From positions 1-64,000 of the forward strand of contig CALKGG010000018.1 in assembly GCA_938084885.1 (NCBI GenBank): a stretch of 64,000 nucleotides of DNA, written 5' to 3'. A program made the translations under genes and the position numbers. The notes beneath the pieces were generated by a model. The model saw only the letters and a program-made list of their open reading frames with translations, ran no database searches and had not been told where the DNA came from. The DNA is from an uncultured Acidimicrobiales bacterium. GTDB taxonomy: Bacteria > Actinomycetota > Acidimicrobiia > Acidimicrobiales > SHLQ01. The stretch's first letter is position 1. Each line of letters begins with the position of its first letter. Below, piece by piece: positions 54,255 to 63,136 of the stretch.

Positions 54255-56753
54255 ATGACGCATCGCCTCCCCCGCACGATCCTTCCGGATGCCTACACCG
54301 TCGAGATCAAGCCCGACCTCACCAACCACGTATTCTCCGGGTCGGTAACCGCGGTGTGTCAGGTTGTCGAACCCACGAACGAATTGCGATGCAATGTTGC
54401 AGATCTCCAACTCACTCGCGTCAGCATCGATGGGAAGCCGGCATTGTTCACCATCGACGACGCCGGCGAACAGCTCATTGTCGACCTCGGTGAACACCGT
54501 CCGGTCGGTAATCTCACATTCTCAGCCACATTCGACGGCGAGTTGAACGATGCGCTGAAGGGTTTTTACCGGTCGACCTTCACCGACGACGACGGCACCG
54601 AGCACACGATTGCGACCACCCAATTCCAGTCGACGGATGCTCGCCGCGCCTTTCCCTGCTGGGATGAGCCCGACATGAAGGCGACCTTCGACGTCACCTT
54701 GGTCGTCGACCCTTTGTTCACCGCCGTCAGCAATGGCGCAGAGGTATCTCGAGAAGACCGGAACGACGGGCTCGTTGCGATTCGCTTTGCCGAGACGATG
54801 AAGATGTCGACCTATCTTGTTGCGTTCGTCGTTGGGCCACTCGAGGTTTCCCGGCCTGTGTTCCATGGCGACGTGCCGATTCGGATTGTGCACCGTCCCG
54901 GGCAGGGCCATCTCACCGAGTTCGCGCTCGACGTTGCGGTGCACGCCCTCGCGTATTTCGAGGACTACTACGGCATTGCCTATCCAACGGACAAGCTCGA
55001 CATGATAGCGCTTCCGGACTTTGCGATGGGAGCGATGGAAAACCTGGGATGTGTCACGTATCGCGAGATTCTTCTGCTGGTCGACCCCGACAGCGCCACC
55101 CAGCCCGAACTCCAGAACGTTGCCGACGTGATCAACCACGAACTGGCACATATGTGGTTCGGCGACCTTGTGACCATGGGCTGGTGGAACGGCATTTGGC
55201 TGAACGAAGCCTTCGCCACATTCATGGAGATGAAGGCCACGGACGATCACAAGCCAGAGTGGATGCGTTGGACCAGCTTTGGCATCAGTCGATCAGCCGC
55301 ATTTGACATCGACAGCCTCGAAGCCACTCGTCCAATCGAGTTCCCGGTTGTGTCGCCCGAAGACGCCGAGGCCATGTTCGACCTCTTGACCTACGAGAAG
55401 GGCGCGGCGGTGGTCCGCATGCTCGAACAATGGCTCGGCGAAGACACCTTCAGAGACGGAATCCGCCACTACTTAAAGACGCACTCGTACGGAAATACCG
55501 AAACCCATCACTTGTGGGATGCGTTGGAACACATCTCGGGACGCCCCGTGACGACAGCCATGGAAACATGGATCTTCCAGGGCGGCTATCCCGTGATCGA
55601 AGTCGATACCGGCGCCCTCCATCAGCGCCGCTTCACCTACACCGGCGATGGCGCAGCCCAGATCTGGTCGGTTCCGGTACAGCTGCGAACAACATCGGGA
55701 GAGGTCCACACCGTTGAAGTCCATGACGCGTCGGCCGAGTTGCCGGTGCCTGCCGCCGAGGTCGCCACGTTCAACCATTCGGGTAATGGGTTCTTCCGTG
55801 TGTTGGTCCCGAGCGAACAGCTCGCCGCGTTTGGCGCTGACGGCGTTGGGGAACTTGCACCCGTCGAGCGGTTTGGGTTGCTCGACGACACCTACACGCT
55901 CACCTTGGCGGGAGAGATCTCGCTGGCCGACTACTTCACGCTTCTCGGCGGCTACCGCAACGAGACCGATGTGTCGGTCTGGCAGCGGGCCATTGGCTCG
56001 CTCAGTTTCATTGGTCATGTCGCCGCAAACGACCAACGATCCGGTCTTGGCGAGATGGTCGACGAGTTGATCGCCCCCGCCATTCACCGCCTCGGCTCCA
56101 ATCCAGTATCGGGTGAGTCATCGCGCGATAGCCAGCTTCGAGGCTCGCTGTTCGCCGCCGCGGGCACACTGACGGCCAGCGGGTCGCCCACTCGCACGGC
56201 GGCCATTGATCGGGCTCGCGAGATTCTCGCCGATGCTGCCCCAGATGCCGAGCTGCGAAGTGCTGCGGTCAAGATCGTTGCTGCAAACGGCACCGACGAC
56301 GACTTCGCCGTGTTCCGTTCCGGGTTCGAAACCGCAGCGACTCCACAGGACGAAGTTCGAAACCTGTATGCGCTTCCGGCGTTTCCTGGAGCGTCCCAAA
56401 TCGAAACCGTGGTGTCGATGGCGCTCGACGGTTCGATCCGTTCCCAAAACGCGCCGTTCGTTCTGGCACAGGCCCTGATGAACCGAGACCATGGCGCGAT
56501 GGTGTGGGATGTACTTGCGCAACGCTGGGACGACGTCAACGAACAGTTCCCGTCGAACACGATCGTCCGAATGCTCACCGGCATCCGGTGGCTCACCAAC
56601 GAAGACACGAACGCATCGGTGCGAGGCTTCTTCGCCGATCGCGAGATCCCCCAGGGACAAAAACAACTCGATCAGCACCTCGAACGGCTCGATGTCAACA
56701 CAGCGTTTCAGGACCGGGTCCGACAAAACCTCGCGAGCGCCCTCGAACGTTGA
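54255..56753 (+). CDS. pepN: Aminopeptidase N (M1 family)
   Basis: Zn aminopeptidase, 832 residues. Substrate motif GAMENLGCVTYRE (about 258-270), zinc site HELAH at 295-299 with the third ligand Glu in WLNEAFATFME, followed by the catalytic Tyr region. A long helical C-terminal domain completes the actinobacterial form. Its stop overlaps the next gene's TTG start (TTGA). Confidence 0.95.
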   Translation: MTHRLPRTILPDAYTVEIKPDLTNHVFSGSVTAVCQVVEPTNELRCNVADLQLTRVSIDGKPALFTIDDAGEQLIVDLGEHRPVGNLTFSATFDGELNDALKGFYRSTFTDDDGTEHTIATTQFQSTDARRAFPCWDEPDMKATFDVTLVVDPLFTAVSNGAEVSREDRNDGLVAIRFAETMKMSTYLVAFVVGPLEVSRPVFHGDVPIRIVHRPGQGHLTEFALDVAVHALAYFEDYYGIAYPTDKLDMIALPDFAMGAMENLGCVTYREILLLVDPDSATQPELQNVADVINHELAHMWFGDLVTMGWWNGIWLNEAFATFMEMKATDDHKPEWMRWTSFGISRSAAFDIDSLEATRPIEFPVVSPEDAEAMFDLLTYEKGAAVVRMLEQWLGEDTFRDGIRHYLKTHSYGNTETHHLWDALEHISGRPVTTAMETWIFQGGYPVIEVDTGALHQRRFTYTGDGAAQIWSVPVQLRTTSGEVHTVEVHDASAELPVPAAEVATFNHSGNGFFRVLVPSEQLAAFGADGVGELAPVERFGLLDDTYTLTLAGEISLADYFTLLGGYRNETDVSVWQRAIGSLSFIGHVAANDQRSGLGEMVDELIAPAIHRLGSNPVSGESSRDSQLRGSLFAAAGTLTASGSPTRTAAIDRAREILADAAPDAELRSAAVKIVAANGTDDDFAVFRSGFETAATPQDEVRNLYALPAFPGASQIETVVSMALDGSIRSQNAPFVLAQALMNRDHGAMVWDVLAQRWDDVNEQFPSNTIVRMLTGIRWLTNEDTNASVRGFFADREIPQGQKQLDQHLERLDVNTAFQDRVRQNLASALER

Positions 56754-57904
56754 GCACTCGACGACCGCGACTCAGATCGCCACTCGCATCTCTCCACGAC
56801 CACGAAGTCTTCGCCGTCGAAGCTCGTCGGGCCCAGTTGTGTGTTCGATCGCCGAGCCGCGAGGTGGTCGTGAGCGTGGCGGGTCAAACCATCGCGGCAC
56901 CGACGACGACCGGCGTTGCTGTCGTTGCCGTCGAGAACCTTCATCCAAACACGACCTACGTTGCGGTACTCGAAGACGCAAACGGCCAGCCCCTCGGACA
57001 GCTGTTCTTCACGACTCGCCCACCGCTCGATGGGCCGACCACGAAGTTTGCGACGATCTCCGATGTGCACCTCGGTGCGGTCGACTTCGGAGGCCAACCG
57101 TCGATTACCGAGCCAAAGGGAACGTATCCGCCATTTGCGCTTCGATGTGCAAAAGCTGCGGTGGCTGAGGCAATCGCGTGGGGCGCCGAGATGCTCGTGA
57201 TCAAGGGCGATCTGACAGATACTGGATCGAAGGACGATTGGAAGCTCGCCCACCAGCTGCTCGACGACCTTCCAATTCCGGTAATCGCAACGTGGGGTAA
57301 CCACGACGTGTGGAAGACCCGAGATCTCGACCCAGCCACCGCCGTCGAGTCCTTTCAATTCGACGCGTTGCCCGTCGTGACCGCCGACCTCGGCGCGGTC
57401 CGAATTGTGTTGGCCGACACCTCTATCCCCGATCGCGGACACGGTGACCTCGCCCAGCATGGCGACCGAATTCTCGAACATGTGGACACGAACAAGCCCG
57501 TGTTTCTTGGCATTCATCACCACATCATGCGGACACCGCTCCCTTGGTTTTGGCCGCCCGGGATTCCGTCGACAAACACCCACCGGCTGCTCGATTCGCT
57601 GGCCAGAACCAACCCCAATACCTTCATCAGCGCTGGGCACACCCACCGAAACCGTCGACACTGCGTCGGCCCAGGTGGCGCGCTGACCTTCACCGAGGTC
57701 TCCGCTACAGCGGACTATCCGGGGGCATGGGCTGGCTATGAAGTCTCTGCTGGGGTCATCCGACAAACCGTGCAGCGAACAGCATCCCCCGATGCTTTGG
57801 CCTGGAGCGAACGTCTACGCGGTGCACTCGGCGGCATCTGGCCCCGCTGGGCGCAAGGCCGTCTCGATGATCGATGCGTCGACATGGTCTCGACGAACGG
57901 GTAG
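56750..57904 (+). CDS. Metallophosphoesterase with N-terminal fibronectin-like domain
   Basis: 384 residues starting at TTG (56750), which overlaps the pepN stop. The N-terminal ~85 residues resemble a fibronectin/purple-phosphatase type beta domain (VVAVENLHPNTTYVAVLEDA). The phosphoesterase domain has ISDVHLGAVDF, VIKGDLTDTG, ATWGNHDVW, LGIHHHIM and SAGHTHRNRR, all five metal-binding motifs. No signal peptide. Substrate unknown. Confidence 0.88.
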   Translation: MSTRRPRLRSPLASLHDHEVFAVEARRAQLCVRSPSREVVVSVAGQTIAAPTTTGVAVVAVENLHPNTTYVAVLEDANGQPLGQLFFTTRPPLDGPTTKFATISDVHLGAVDFGGQPSITEPKGTYPPFALRCAKAAVAEAIAWGAEMLVIKGDLTDTGSKDDWKLAHQLLDDLPIPVIATWGNHDVWKTRDLDPATAVESFQFDALPVVTADLGAVRIVLADTSIPDRGHGDLAQHGDRILEHVDTNKPVFLGIHHHIMRTPLPWFWPPGIPSTNTHRLLDSLARTNPNTFISAGHTHRNRRHCVGPGGALTFTEVSATADYPGAWAGYEVSAGVIRQTVQRTASPDALAWSERLRGALGGIWPRWAQGRLDDRCVDMVSTNG

Positions 57905-57960
57905 CGCACGAGGCCGGCGATATCAGAATCGTCGATGGGCTGGGTAGTAGCCTTCTGCGT

Positions 57961-59220
57961 ATGGACCTTGATCTCACACCGACCGAACTCCGGGTACTGT
58001 GCGCCCTGCTTGAGAAAGAAGCGACAACTCCAGATCAGTATCCACTGAGCACCACAGCTCTCCGGGCCGCGTGCAACCAGAAGACGAGCCGCGACCCGGT
58101 CACCGAGTTCACCGATGCCGAGGTTGAAACAACCGTGGTAGCGCTTCGCGAGCGCGGGGCCGTCCGAAGTCTGAAACCGTCTGGCTCACGCGGCTGGAAA
58201 CATCGACACACCCTCGACGAGGTGCTCCCGTTGACCGCCCCAGAAATGGCGCTGCTCACGGTGCTTGGACTGCGCGGACCACAGACCCCTGGTGAGATCC
58301 GACAGCGAACCGAACGCATCCATGCCTTCGACTCTGTTGAGGAGGTTGACGCCTCACTGCAAGATCTTCTGAACCGGCCAGATCCTCTCGCGAAGAACCT
58401 GGGGCGCGAACCCGGCCAGAGTCAAGATCGGTGGACCCATTGCCTCGATAGCGCCGCCCAGACTTCTGAGCAGGGGCGACAACGGGTGATGGCTGCAGAG
58501 TTCGCTGCATTGCATGAATCGGGATTCTTTGCACTGCCCAACCCGTGGGACCTCTTCTCGGCTCGGGCCATGGAGGCAGCTGGCGCTCGTGCTGTAGCGA
58601 CGAGCAGCTCGGCGCTTGCGACGGTGCTTGGAAAGCAGGACTACGAGATCGAACGGGCCGAGCTCATCGACCACGTCACACTGCTGACAGCGAACCTCAA
58701 TATTCCCGTGCACGTCGATGGGGAACGACTCTTTCCCGAAGAACAGGGCGGCATTGCCGAGACCGTCCGTTTGCTGGCCAACGCTGGCGCCGCTGGCGTC
58801 TCCATCGAGGATTACGACTCCACCTCGGACGCCATCATCGATCTCCCGAGCGCTCGGGCTGCCGTAGCCGAAGCAGCCCAGGCATGCGAGCAAAACCACA
58901 TGCTGCTGACCGCTCGCTGCGAGAGCCACCTGTATGCAAACCCATTACTCGATGACACGGTCGAGCGGTTGTCGACATACGCAGACGCTGGCGCCGGATG
59001 CGTGTACGCACCGGGCCTGACGAGCGTCGAAGATATCGAGCGCATCGTGCAAGACGTCAACGCCCCGGTCAACGTGCTTGCGTTAGCGAACGCCCCAGAC
59101 AACGAGATGCTGGAACTCATCGGCGTCCGTCGAGCCTCGACTGGTTCTCGCCTGTTCCAGACTGTCCAGAACGCTATGGTCGATGCAACGACCGCATTCC
59201 TAAGAAACCACGCTCCATGA
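57961..59220 (+). CDS. DUF480 (YceH) - isocitrate lyase/PEP mutase fusion protein
   Basis: 419 residues in two parts. Residues ~1-160 are DUF480: LTPTELRVLCALLEKEATTP, YPLSTTALRAACNQKTSRDP and GLRGPQTPGEIRQRTERIHA, two winged-helix units. Residues ~170-419 are a PEP mutase / isocitrate lyase family barrel: FALPNPWDLFSARAMEAAGA, HVDGERLF, SIEDYDS (acidic metal residues), and CVYAPGLTSVEDIERIV. The isocitrate lyase Cys motif is absent, so a lyase/mutase of unknown substrate. I have not seen this fusion described. Next gene starts by ATGA overlap. Confidence 0.88.
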   Translation: MDLDLTPTELRVLCALLEKEATTPDQYPLSTTALRAACNQKTSRDPVTEFTDAEVETTVVALRERGAVRSLKPSGSRGWKHRHTLDEVLPLTAPEMALLTVLGLRGPQTPGEIRQRTERIHAFDSVEEVDASLQDLLNRPDPLAKNLGREPGQSQDRWTHCLDSAAQTSEQGRQRVMAAEFAALHESGFFALPNPWDLFSARAMEAAGARAVATSSSALATVLGKQDYEIERAELIDHVTLLTANLNIPVHVDGERLFPEEQGGIAETVRLLANAGAAGVSIEDYDSTSDAIIDLPSARAAVAEAAQACEQNHMLLTARCESHLYANPLLDDTVERLSTYADAGAGCVYAPGLTSVEDIERIVQDVNAPVNVLALANAPDNEMLELIGVRRASTGSRLFQTVQNAMVDATTAFLRNHAP

Positions 59221-59867
59221 CCACCTCGTCCACCGGGTCACAAACAACTCGACCGGTCCAACTCACCGTCTATTCCGACTTTCTCTGACCGTGGTGCTAC
59301 GTCGGGACCGTGCGTCTCGACAAACTCAAAGCGCAGATGACGAGTCGGGTCTCGATCACGTGGAAGTCGTTCCTGCTTCGCGCCGAACCCAAAACCGGAG
59401 ATCGTGACGCGTTCCTCGAATACACCAAGTCGTGGCTTCGCCCCGCCGAGGTCGAACCCGACGTCACATTCACGGTGTGGGCAAGTGACGAAGACCAACC
59501 GTCATCGAGCGTGCCCGCGCACGTTGCATACAAGACAGTGGAAGCCATTGCCCCCGAGCTGGCGAAGCCGTTCCATGACCGGCTCATGCGCGGGTACTTC
59601 ACCGACAATCAAAACATCGCAGACAGCAACGTACTGATGGCGTTGGCCGCCGATGTTGGAGTCGACCCTGACGCGCTCGCAGCTGCGGGGGTCGAGCGAC
59701 GCAACGAGTTCACCAACGCAGTGATCGAGGAACATAACAGCGCCATATCAAACAACGTGACCGGCATCCCGACCGTGGTGTTCGAGAACCAATTTCCTGT
59801 GCCCGGAGCGCAACCTCTCGAGGCCTATGTCCGGCTGGTTGAGCGCATTGAACGTCGCCTCGACTAG
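59217..59867 (+). CDS. DsbA/FrnE-like thiol oxidoreductase, probable selenoprotein (UGA at codon 24)
   Basis: 216 codons from the ATG at 59217 (ATGA overlap with the previous gene) if the in-frame TGA at 59286-59288 is read through. The N-terminus runs VQLTVYSDFL-TGA-PWCYVG; relatives have D-F-x-CPWC-Y-x-G, so TGA replaces exactly the first active-site Cys, giving U-P-W-C (Sec24, Cys27). A hairpin of 8 bp with a 5-nt loop lies at 59301-59321, 20 nt between UGA and loop. The rest is a normal thioredoxin-fold DsbA protein with helical insert and cis-Pro loop VTGIPTVVFEN. Starting after the stop would remove the active site. If not Sec, it is a broken gene. Confidence 0.8.
59301..59321 (+). promoter_or_regulatory. 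Candidate bacterial SECIS hairpin
   Basis: GUCGGGAC (59301-59308) pairs with GUCUCGAC (59314-59321) over 8 bp (one G-U). The apical loop is CGUGC (59309-59313). The loop begins 20 nt after the UGA and has G as its second base, within the published bSECIS ranges (loop 16-37 nt from UGA, a G in the first two loop bases). It sits inside the coding frame, as bacterial SECIS elements do. Confidence 0.65.
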
Positions 59868-59970
59868 ACCACCGACGGCCGCTGCAACATCTCGCTCCTC
59901 AGAATACGGGTCGTGACCTGACCAATTGTGCAGTGTTGGCTACGGTGTGGCTGAACCGGCGGCTCTGCAT

Positions 59971-60564
59971 ATGACATTTTCTTTCGAACCACAACTCATA
60001 AAACAGGACTCGGCGGTTCCGCTACGGATGATGACCGGCGGATGGGTCGCTGGGGCCCTGATCATCTTTGTCGATGGCCCGGTCGCGAACCGACTGATTG
60101 CGCTCATGGGCATCTCCCTCGTTGCGGGAGGATTGATTGGTCTGCACCTGCGGGCCACCCGAATGTGGAGAATGGTGCTCGGCGCGAGCACTGGGGCGTT
60201 CGCTGCCTGGTTGGGCTTCCGGTTCGCATTTTCCGACCGCCTCCTCCCGTCGGTGGGCGACCCGTTGGAATTGGCCGATTCAGGCCGATTGTTTGCGATT
60301 GGACTCGGACTGTGTGTGTTGTCGATCGGCACCGGCGGCGTGCTCGAAGCTGTTCGCGCCCAGGGCACTCCTGGATCCTCGCCGTTGTGGGTGAAAGTTT
60401 TCCTGATCATCGTTGGCCTAATCATCACCGGAGCAATCGCGAGCGGCGCCGGAGTCTCGACCGGAATCACGTTGCTTCTCGCTGTCGCTGCGGCTGCGGG
60501 ACTCGCCGCAATGGCGTTCCTTCGAAGAGAACGACCCGCAAGCGACTTCATGCCCGCACCCTGA
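59971..60564 (+). CDS. Multi-span membrane protein, function unknown
   Basis: About 197 residues with five or six hydrophobic segments (for example MTGGWVAGALIIFV, LIALMGISLVAGGLIGLHL, LWVKVFLIIVGLIITGAIAS) and an Arg-rich C-terminal end. No family recognised. The ATG at 59971 is used; a GTG 15 codons upstream is possible. It stands between the redox gene and the glycosyltransferase cluster. Confidence 0.7.
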   Translation: MTFSFEPQLIKQDSAVPLRMMTGGWVAGALIIFVDGPVANRLIALMGISLVAGGLIGLHLRATRMWRMVLGASTGAFAAWLGFRFAFSDRLLPSVGDPLELADSGRLFAIGLGLCVLSIGTGGVLEAVRAQGTPGSSPLWVKVFLIIVGLIITGAIASGAGVSTGITLLLAVAAAAGLAAMAFLRRERPASDFMPAP

Positions 60565-60580
60565 CGACTAGCCTCTCGGC

Positions 60581-61765
60581 GTGCGCGTTCTCGTCATCTC
60601 CAACGACATCACCGCCGGATTCGGCATTCCTGTAGCGGCGCCCGGATTGCGAGCGATGGGTCTCGCAGAAGGCCTCGCTGCGCATGGACACGACGTGTCG
60701 ATCACGGTTCCCCACGATCTTGTGACTCGACTCTTCGGAGATTCGCTACCCGCTGCCCCCAACGGCGTGGCCATCGTGTCGCCACCGGAGCTGATGACCC
60801 ACATTTCCGAGATCGGCGCCGACACGGTTGTGTTCATCAACTCGAACCTCACGCCGCACCTGTATCCGGTGGCCGGCGTTTCCTTTGTCTACGATCTGTT
60901 CGCACCAAAGCTGCTCGAGGGTTTGGCCAGCACATTGGGTGGCCGGCCCTTTGCTGAGGCCGCCGCCGAGAAGGAACGGGCATTGGCTCTTTCGGACGCG
61001 GTGTGGGTCAATGGCCGGCGCAAGATGGGCTACGCCCTTGGTTGGCTTCTTCGCGATGGCGTCGATCGCATTCGGACCAATGACTTTCACAAGCCGTCGC
61101 TTCGAGATCGCTCGATCGCAGACATGATCAGCCTGGTGGAGATGCCAGTACCGATTCCCCGTTCGATCGAGCTCGATGCCCAACCGCGAACCGCAACGAC
61201 CGCATTCTCCGGTAGGCGGGCAGCCCGTCTCGGTGTCGCTGGATACGCCCAAGCGTGGAGCACGCTGTCCACAGTGGCGATCGGACACCAGATACTCGTC
61301 CAAAACGGCCATGAGCTCCACGCCCTCACGCCGCAACACTGGGCAGCTGATCCTTCGGTGGCGACCTCCAACGCGCTTCCGCCCGAAACGGTCGTCTATG
61401 ACGGGCCGCTCCCCTTTGATGAGTTTGCACGGTGGGTCCAGTCAATGGATGCAATGGTCGACGTGTTCGAGCCAAGCGCCGAGCGCGCCTTCGCCATGAT
61501 TACGCGCAGTGCCGTTGCGCTTCGGCTCGGCGTCCCCCTGATCCATGCGGTCGATTCGGAGATCTCCGACCTGATCGAGTTCTACGATGCTGGCTGGGTC
61601 GTCGAGCCAAGTAATGCAGACCGCTGGGCCCAGGTCGCCGGAGAGGTCGCCGACCCCGAAACGCTCGCGAACAAGCGCGCCGGGGCAATGCGCATTTCAC
61701 GCGAGCGGTTGGCACCGAAGGCCGCTCTCGCAGCGGCGGCGACTCGGCTTCACCACAGCGAATAA
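60581..61765 (+). CDS. Glycosyltransferase, GT4-like
   Basis: 394 residues from a GTG. GT-B fold: RVLVISNDITAGFGIPVAAPG at the N-terminus, later LVEMPVPIPRSI, and the C-terminal nucleotide-sugar region with PETVVYDGPLPFDEF and DVFEPSAERAFAMITRSAVALRLGVPLI. The E-x7-E motif is partly altered. Likely adds a sugar to a surface glycan. First gene of the cluster running to the window end, 9 nt before the next. Confidence 0.82.
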   Translation: MRVLVISNDITAGFGIPVAAPGLRAMGLAEGLAAHGHDVSITVPHDLVTRLFGDSLPAAPNGVAIVSPPELMTHISEIGADTVVFINSNLTPHLYPVAGVSFVYDLFAPKLLEGLASTLGGRPFAEAAAEKERALALSDAVWVNGRRKMGYALGWLLRDGVDRIRTNDFHKPSLRDRSIADMISLVEMPVPIPRSIELDAQPRTATTAFSGRRAARLGVAGYAQAWSTLSTVAIGHQILVQNGHELHALTPQHWAADPSVATSNALPPETVVYDGPLPFDEFARWVQSMDAMVDVFEPSAERAFAMITRSAVALRLGVPLIHAVDSEISDLIEFYDAGWVVEPSNADRWAQVAGEVADPETLANKRAGAMRISRERLAPKAALAAAATRLHHSE

Positions 61766-61773
61766 GAGATCCG

Positions 61774-62805
61774 ATGCGCTCTGGCTCACTACCCACTCAT
61801 CTCCATGTACTCATCCCTTTCTGGGGTCTGGCGGGCGGCGTCATCAAGATCCTCGATTACGCAGCACATGGCCGCGACCTTGGAATCGGCGTCACGCTCT
61901 GGGCGCCAAAGATCCCCGATTCCACCGCGCCGATTCATCAGCTGCCGGCGGCTCGTCGACTTCTCGACGATTCCGAGATCCTTGTTCGCTCGCTGTCCAA
62001 CCTTAACCTTCGAACAGTCTCTGATGACCACGTCGTGCTGTTCACCGAGCCAACCCATCACCGGTTGATCGAGGACGCAATCGACCAGCCCTTGGGAGCT
62101 CGGTTGTGTCACCTCATTCAGGGCACTCGTCATGGCAATCCCGAGTGGCAGAACGGGGAGAACTATCGGCTACTCCACCGCCCAATGAGCCGCATTGCCG
62201 TCACACCACAGGTCGTTGACGCCATCTCGCCACATGTGAATAGTCGCTATGGCCTCGCCACGATCCTTGAAGGCCATGCGGTCGAGTATTTCAGCGGTCG
62301 CCCGCACCCATCGCTGACCGTTGGTGCCGCAGCCGAGCATCCGCCGCAACGACTCCGGGTGCTCTACACGACGTGGAAGTCTGACCTTGGCGACCGCGTC
62401 GCCGCTGCGTTAGCGGGCGACGATGTGTTCGCGTGGATTCCTGTGCGAACCGAGATGACTTGGCCGGCGCTTCGAAACCGTTACCACGGCTCCGACGTGT
62501 TGCTCTGTACCCCCGGCCCAGAGGAAGGCTTCTACCTTCCCGGCCTCGAAGCCATGGCGGCTCGGGTCGCGGTGATCTCGTCGATCGTTGGAGGAAACGC
62601 GAGTTATCTCGTTCCCGACGTCAATGCACTCGTTGCGTCCTATGACGACGTCGACGAACATGTAGCCGCACTCAAACGGTTGGCCTCTGACCCTTTCCTG
62701 CGAAACAATCTCGTACAAGCGGGGAACGAAACGATTCAACGACACACCCTTCGTCGGGAGCGTGACGAGTTCATGGCTGTACTCGGCTCACTCGTTGGCA
62801 ACTAA
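61774..62805 (+). CDS. Glycosyltransferase, GT4 family
   Basis: 343 residues. N-terminal LHVLIPFWGLAGGVIKILDY, middle RVLYTTWKSD, and a clear C-terminal donor site PGPEEGFYLPGLEAMAARVAVI with both Glu of the E-x7-E motif. Cytosolic face enzyme of polysaccharide or glycolipid assembly. Follows the first glycosyltransferase closely. Confidence 0.88.
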   Translation: MRSGSLPTHLHVLIPFWGLAGGVIKILDYAAHGRDLGIGVTLWAPKIPDSTAPIHQLPAARRLLDDSEILVRSLSNLNLRTVSDDHVVLFTEPTHHRLIEDAIDQPLGARLCHLIQGTRHGNPEWQNGENYRLLHRPMSRIAVTPQVVDAISPHVNSRYGLATILEGHAVEYFSGRPHPSLTVGAAAEHPPQRLRVLYTTWKSDLGDRVAAALAGDDVFAWIPVRTEMTWPALRNRYHGSDVLLCTPGPEEGFYLPGLEAMAARVAVISSIVGGNASYLVPDVNALVASYDDVDEHVAALKRLASDPFLRNNLVQAGNETIQRHTLRRERDEFMAVLGSLVGN

Positions 62806-62833
62806 CCTACGAAGCGAACGACCAGGAGACCCC

Positions 62834-63136
62834 GTGAGCAGCGACCAGCCCGACATTGGACTCACACCAGCGGTACCGATCACCGCCGACGAAAAAGCAG
62901 AGCTCAACTTCCTTCGCTACGAGGCTGCCTACATGCAACAGCGTTTGGACGCTGTCGAAGACGAGCTCGAGCAAACAATTATCGAGCGAGACACTATTCG
63001 CCACGAGCGGAACCTGATGGCTCAAGATTTCTCGTGGACGCTTCGACGCCTCGCCCGTTCCCCCGCCGGTCCAATCTTGTCTCGCACCGAAGGCTTTACC
63101 CGCATGCTGGAAACGTGGGGACATGCAGCCGACTGA
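62834..63136 (+). CDS. Small coiled-coil protein in glycan cluster
   Basis: 100 residues from the GTG at 62834, preceded by AGGAG. The middle is a coiled coil (LNFLRYEAAYMQQRLDAVED and on), resembling the coiled linkers often attached to glycosyltransferases or methyltransferases. Overlaps the next gene by 14 bp. No family recognised. Confidence 0.7.
   Translation: MSSDQPDIGLTPAVPITADEKAELNFLRYEAAYMQQRLDAVEDELEQTIIERDTIRHERNLMAQDFSWTLRRLARSPAGPILSRTEGFTRMLETWGHAAD

Noticed and set aside
59286-59288. Simple nonsense mutation (pseudogene) reading of the TGA
   Set aside because: Not excluded, but less likely: the stop falls exactly on the redox Cys, a SECIS-like hairpin follows, and the rest of the gene shows no decay.
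59310-59867. Start of the DsbA-like protein at GTG 59310 after the TGA
   Set aside because: It would remove the CxxC/UxxC active site and the first strand, and ignores the ATGA-coupled ATG at 59217 with clear family sequence.
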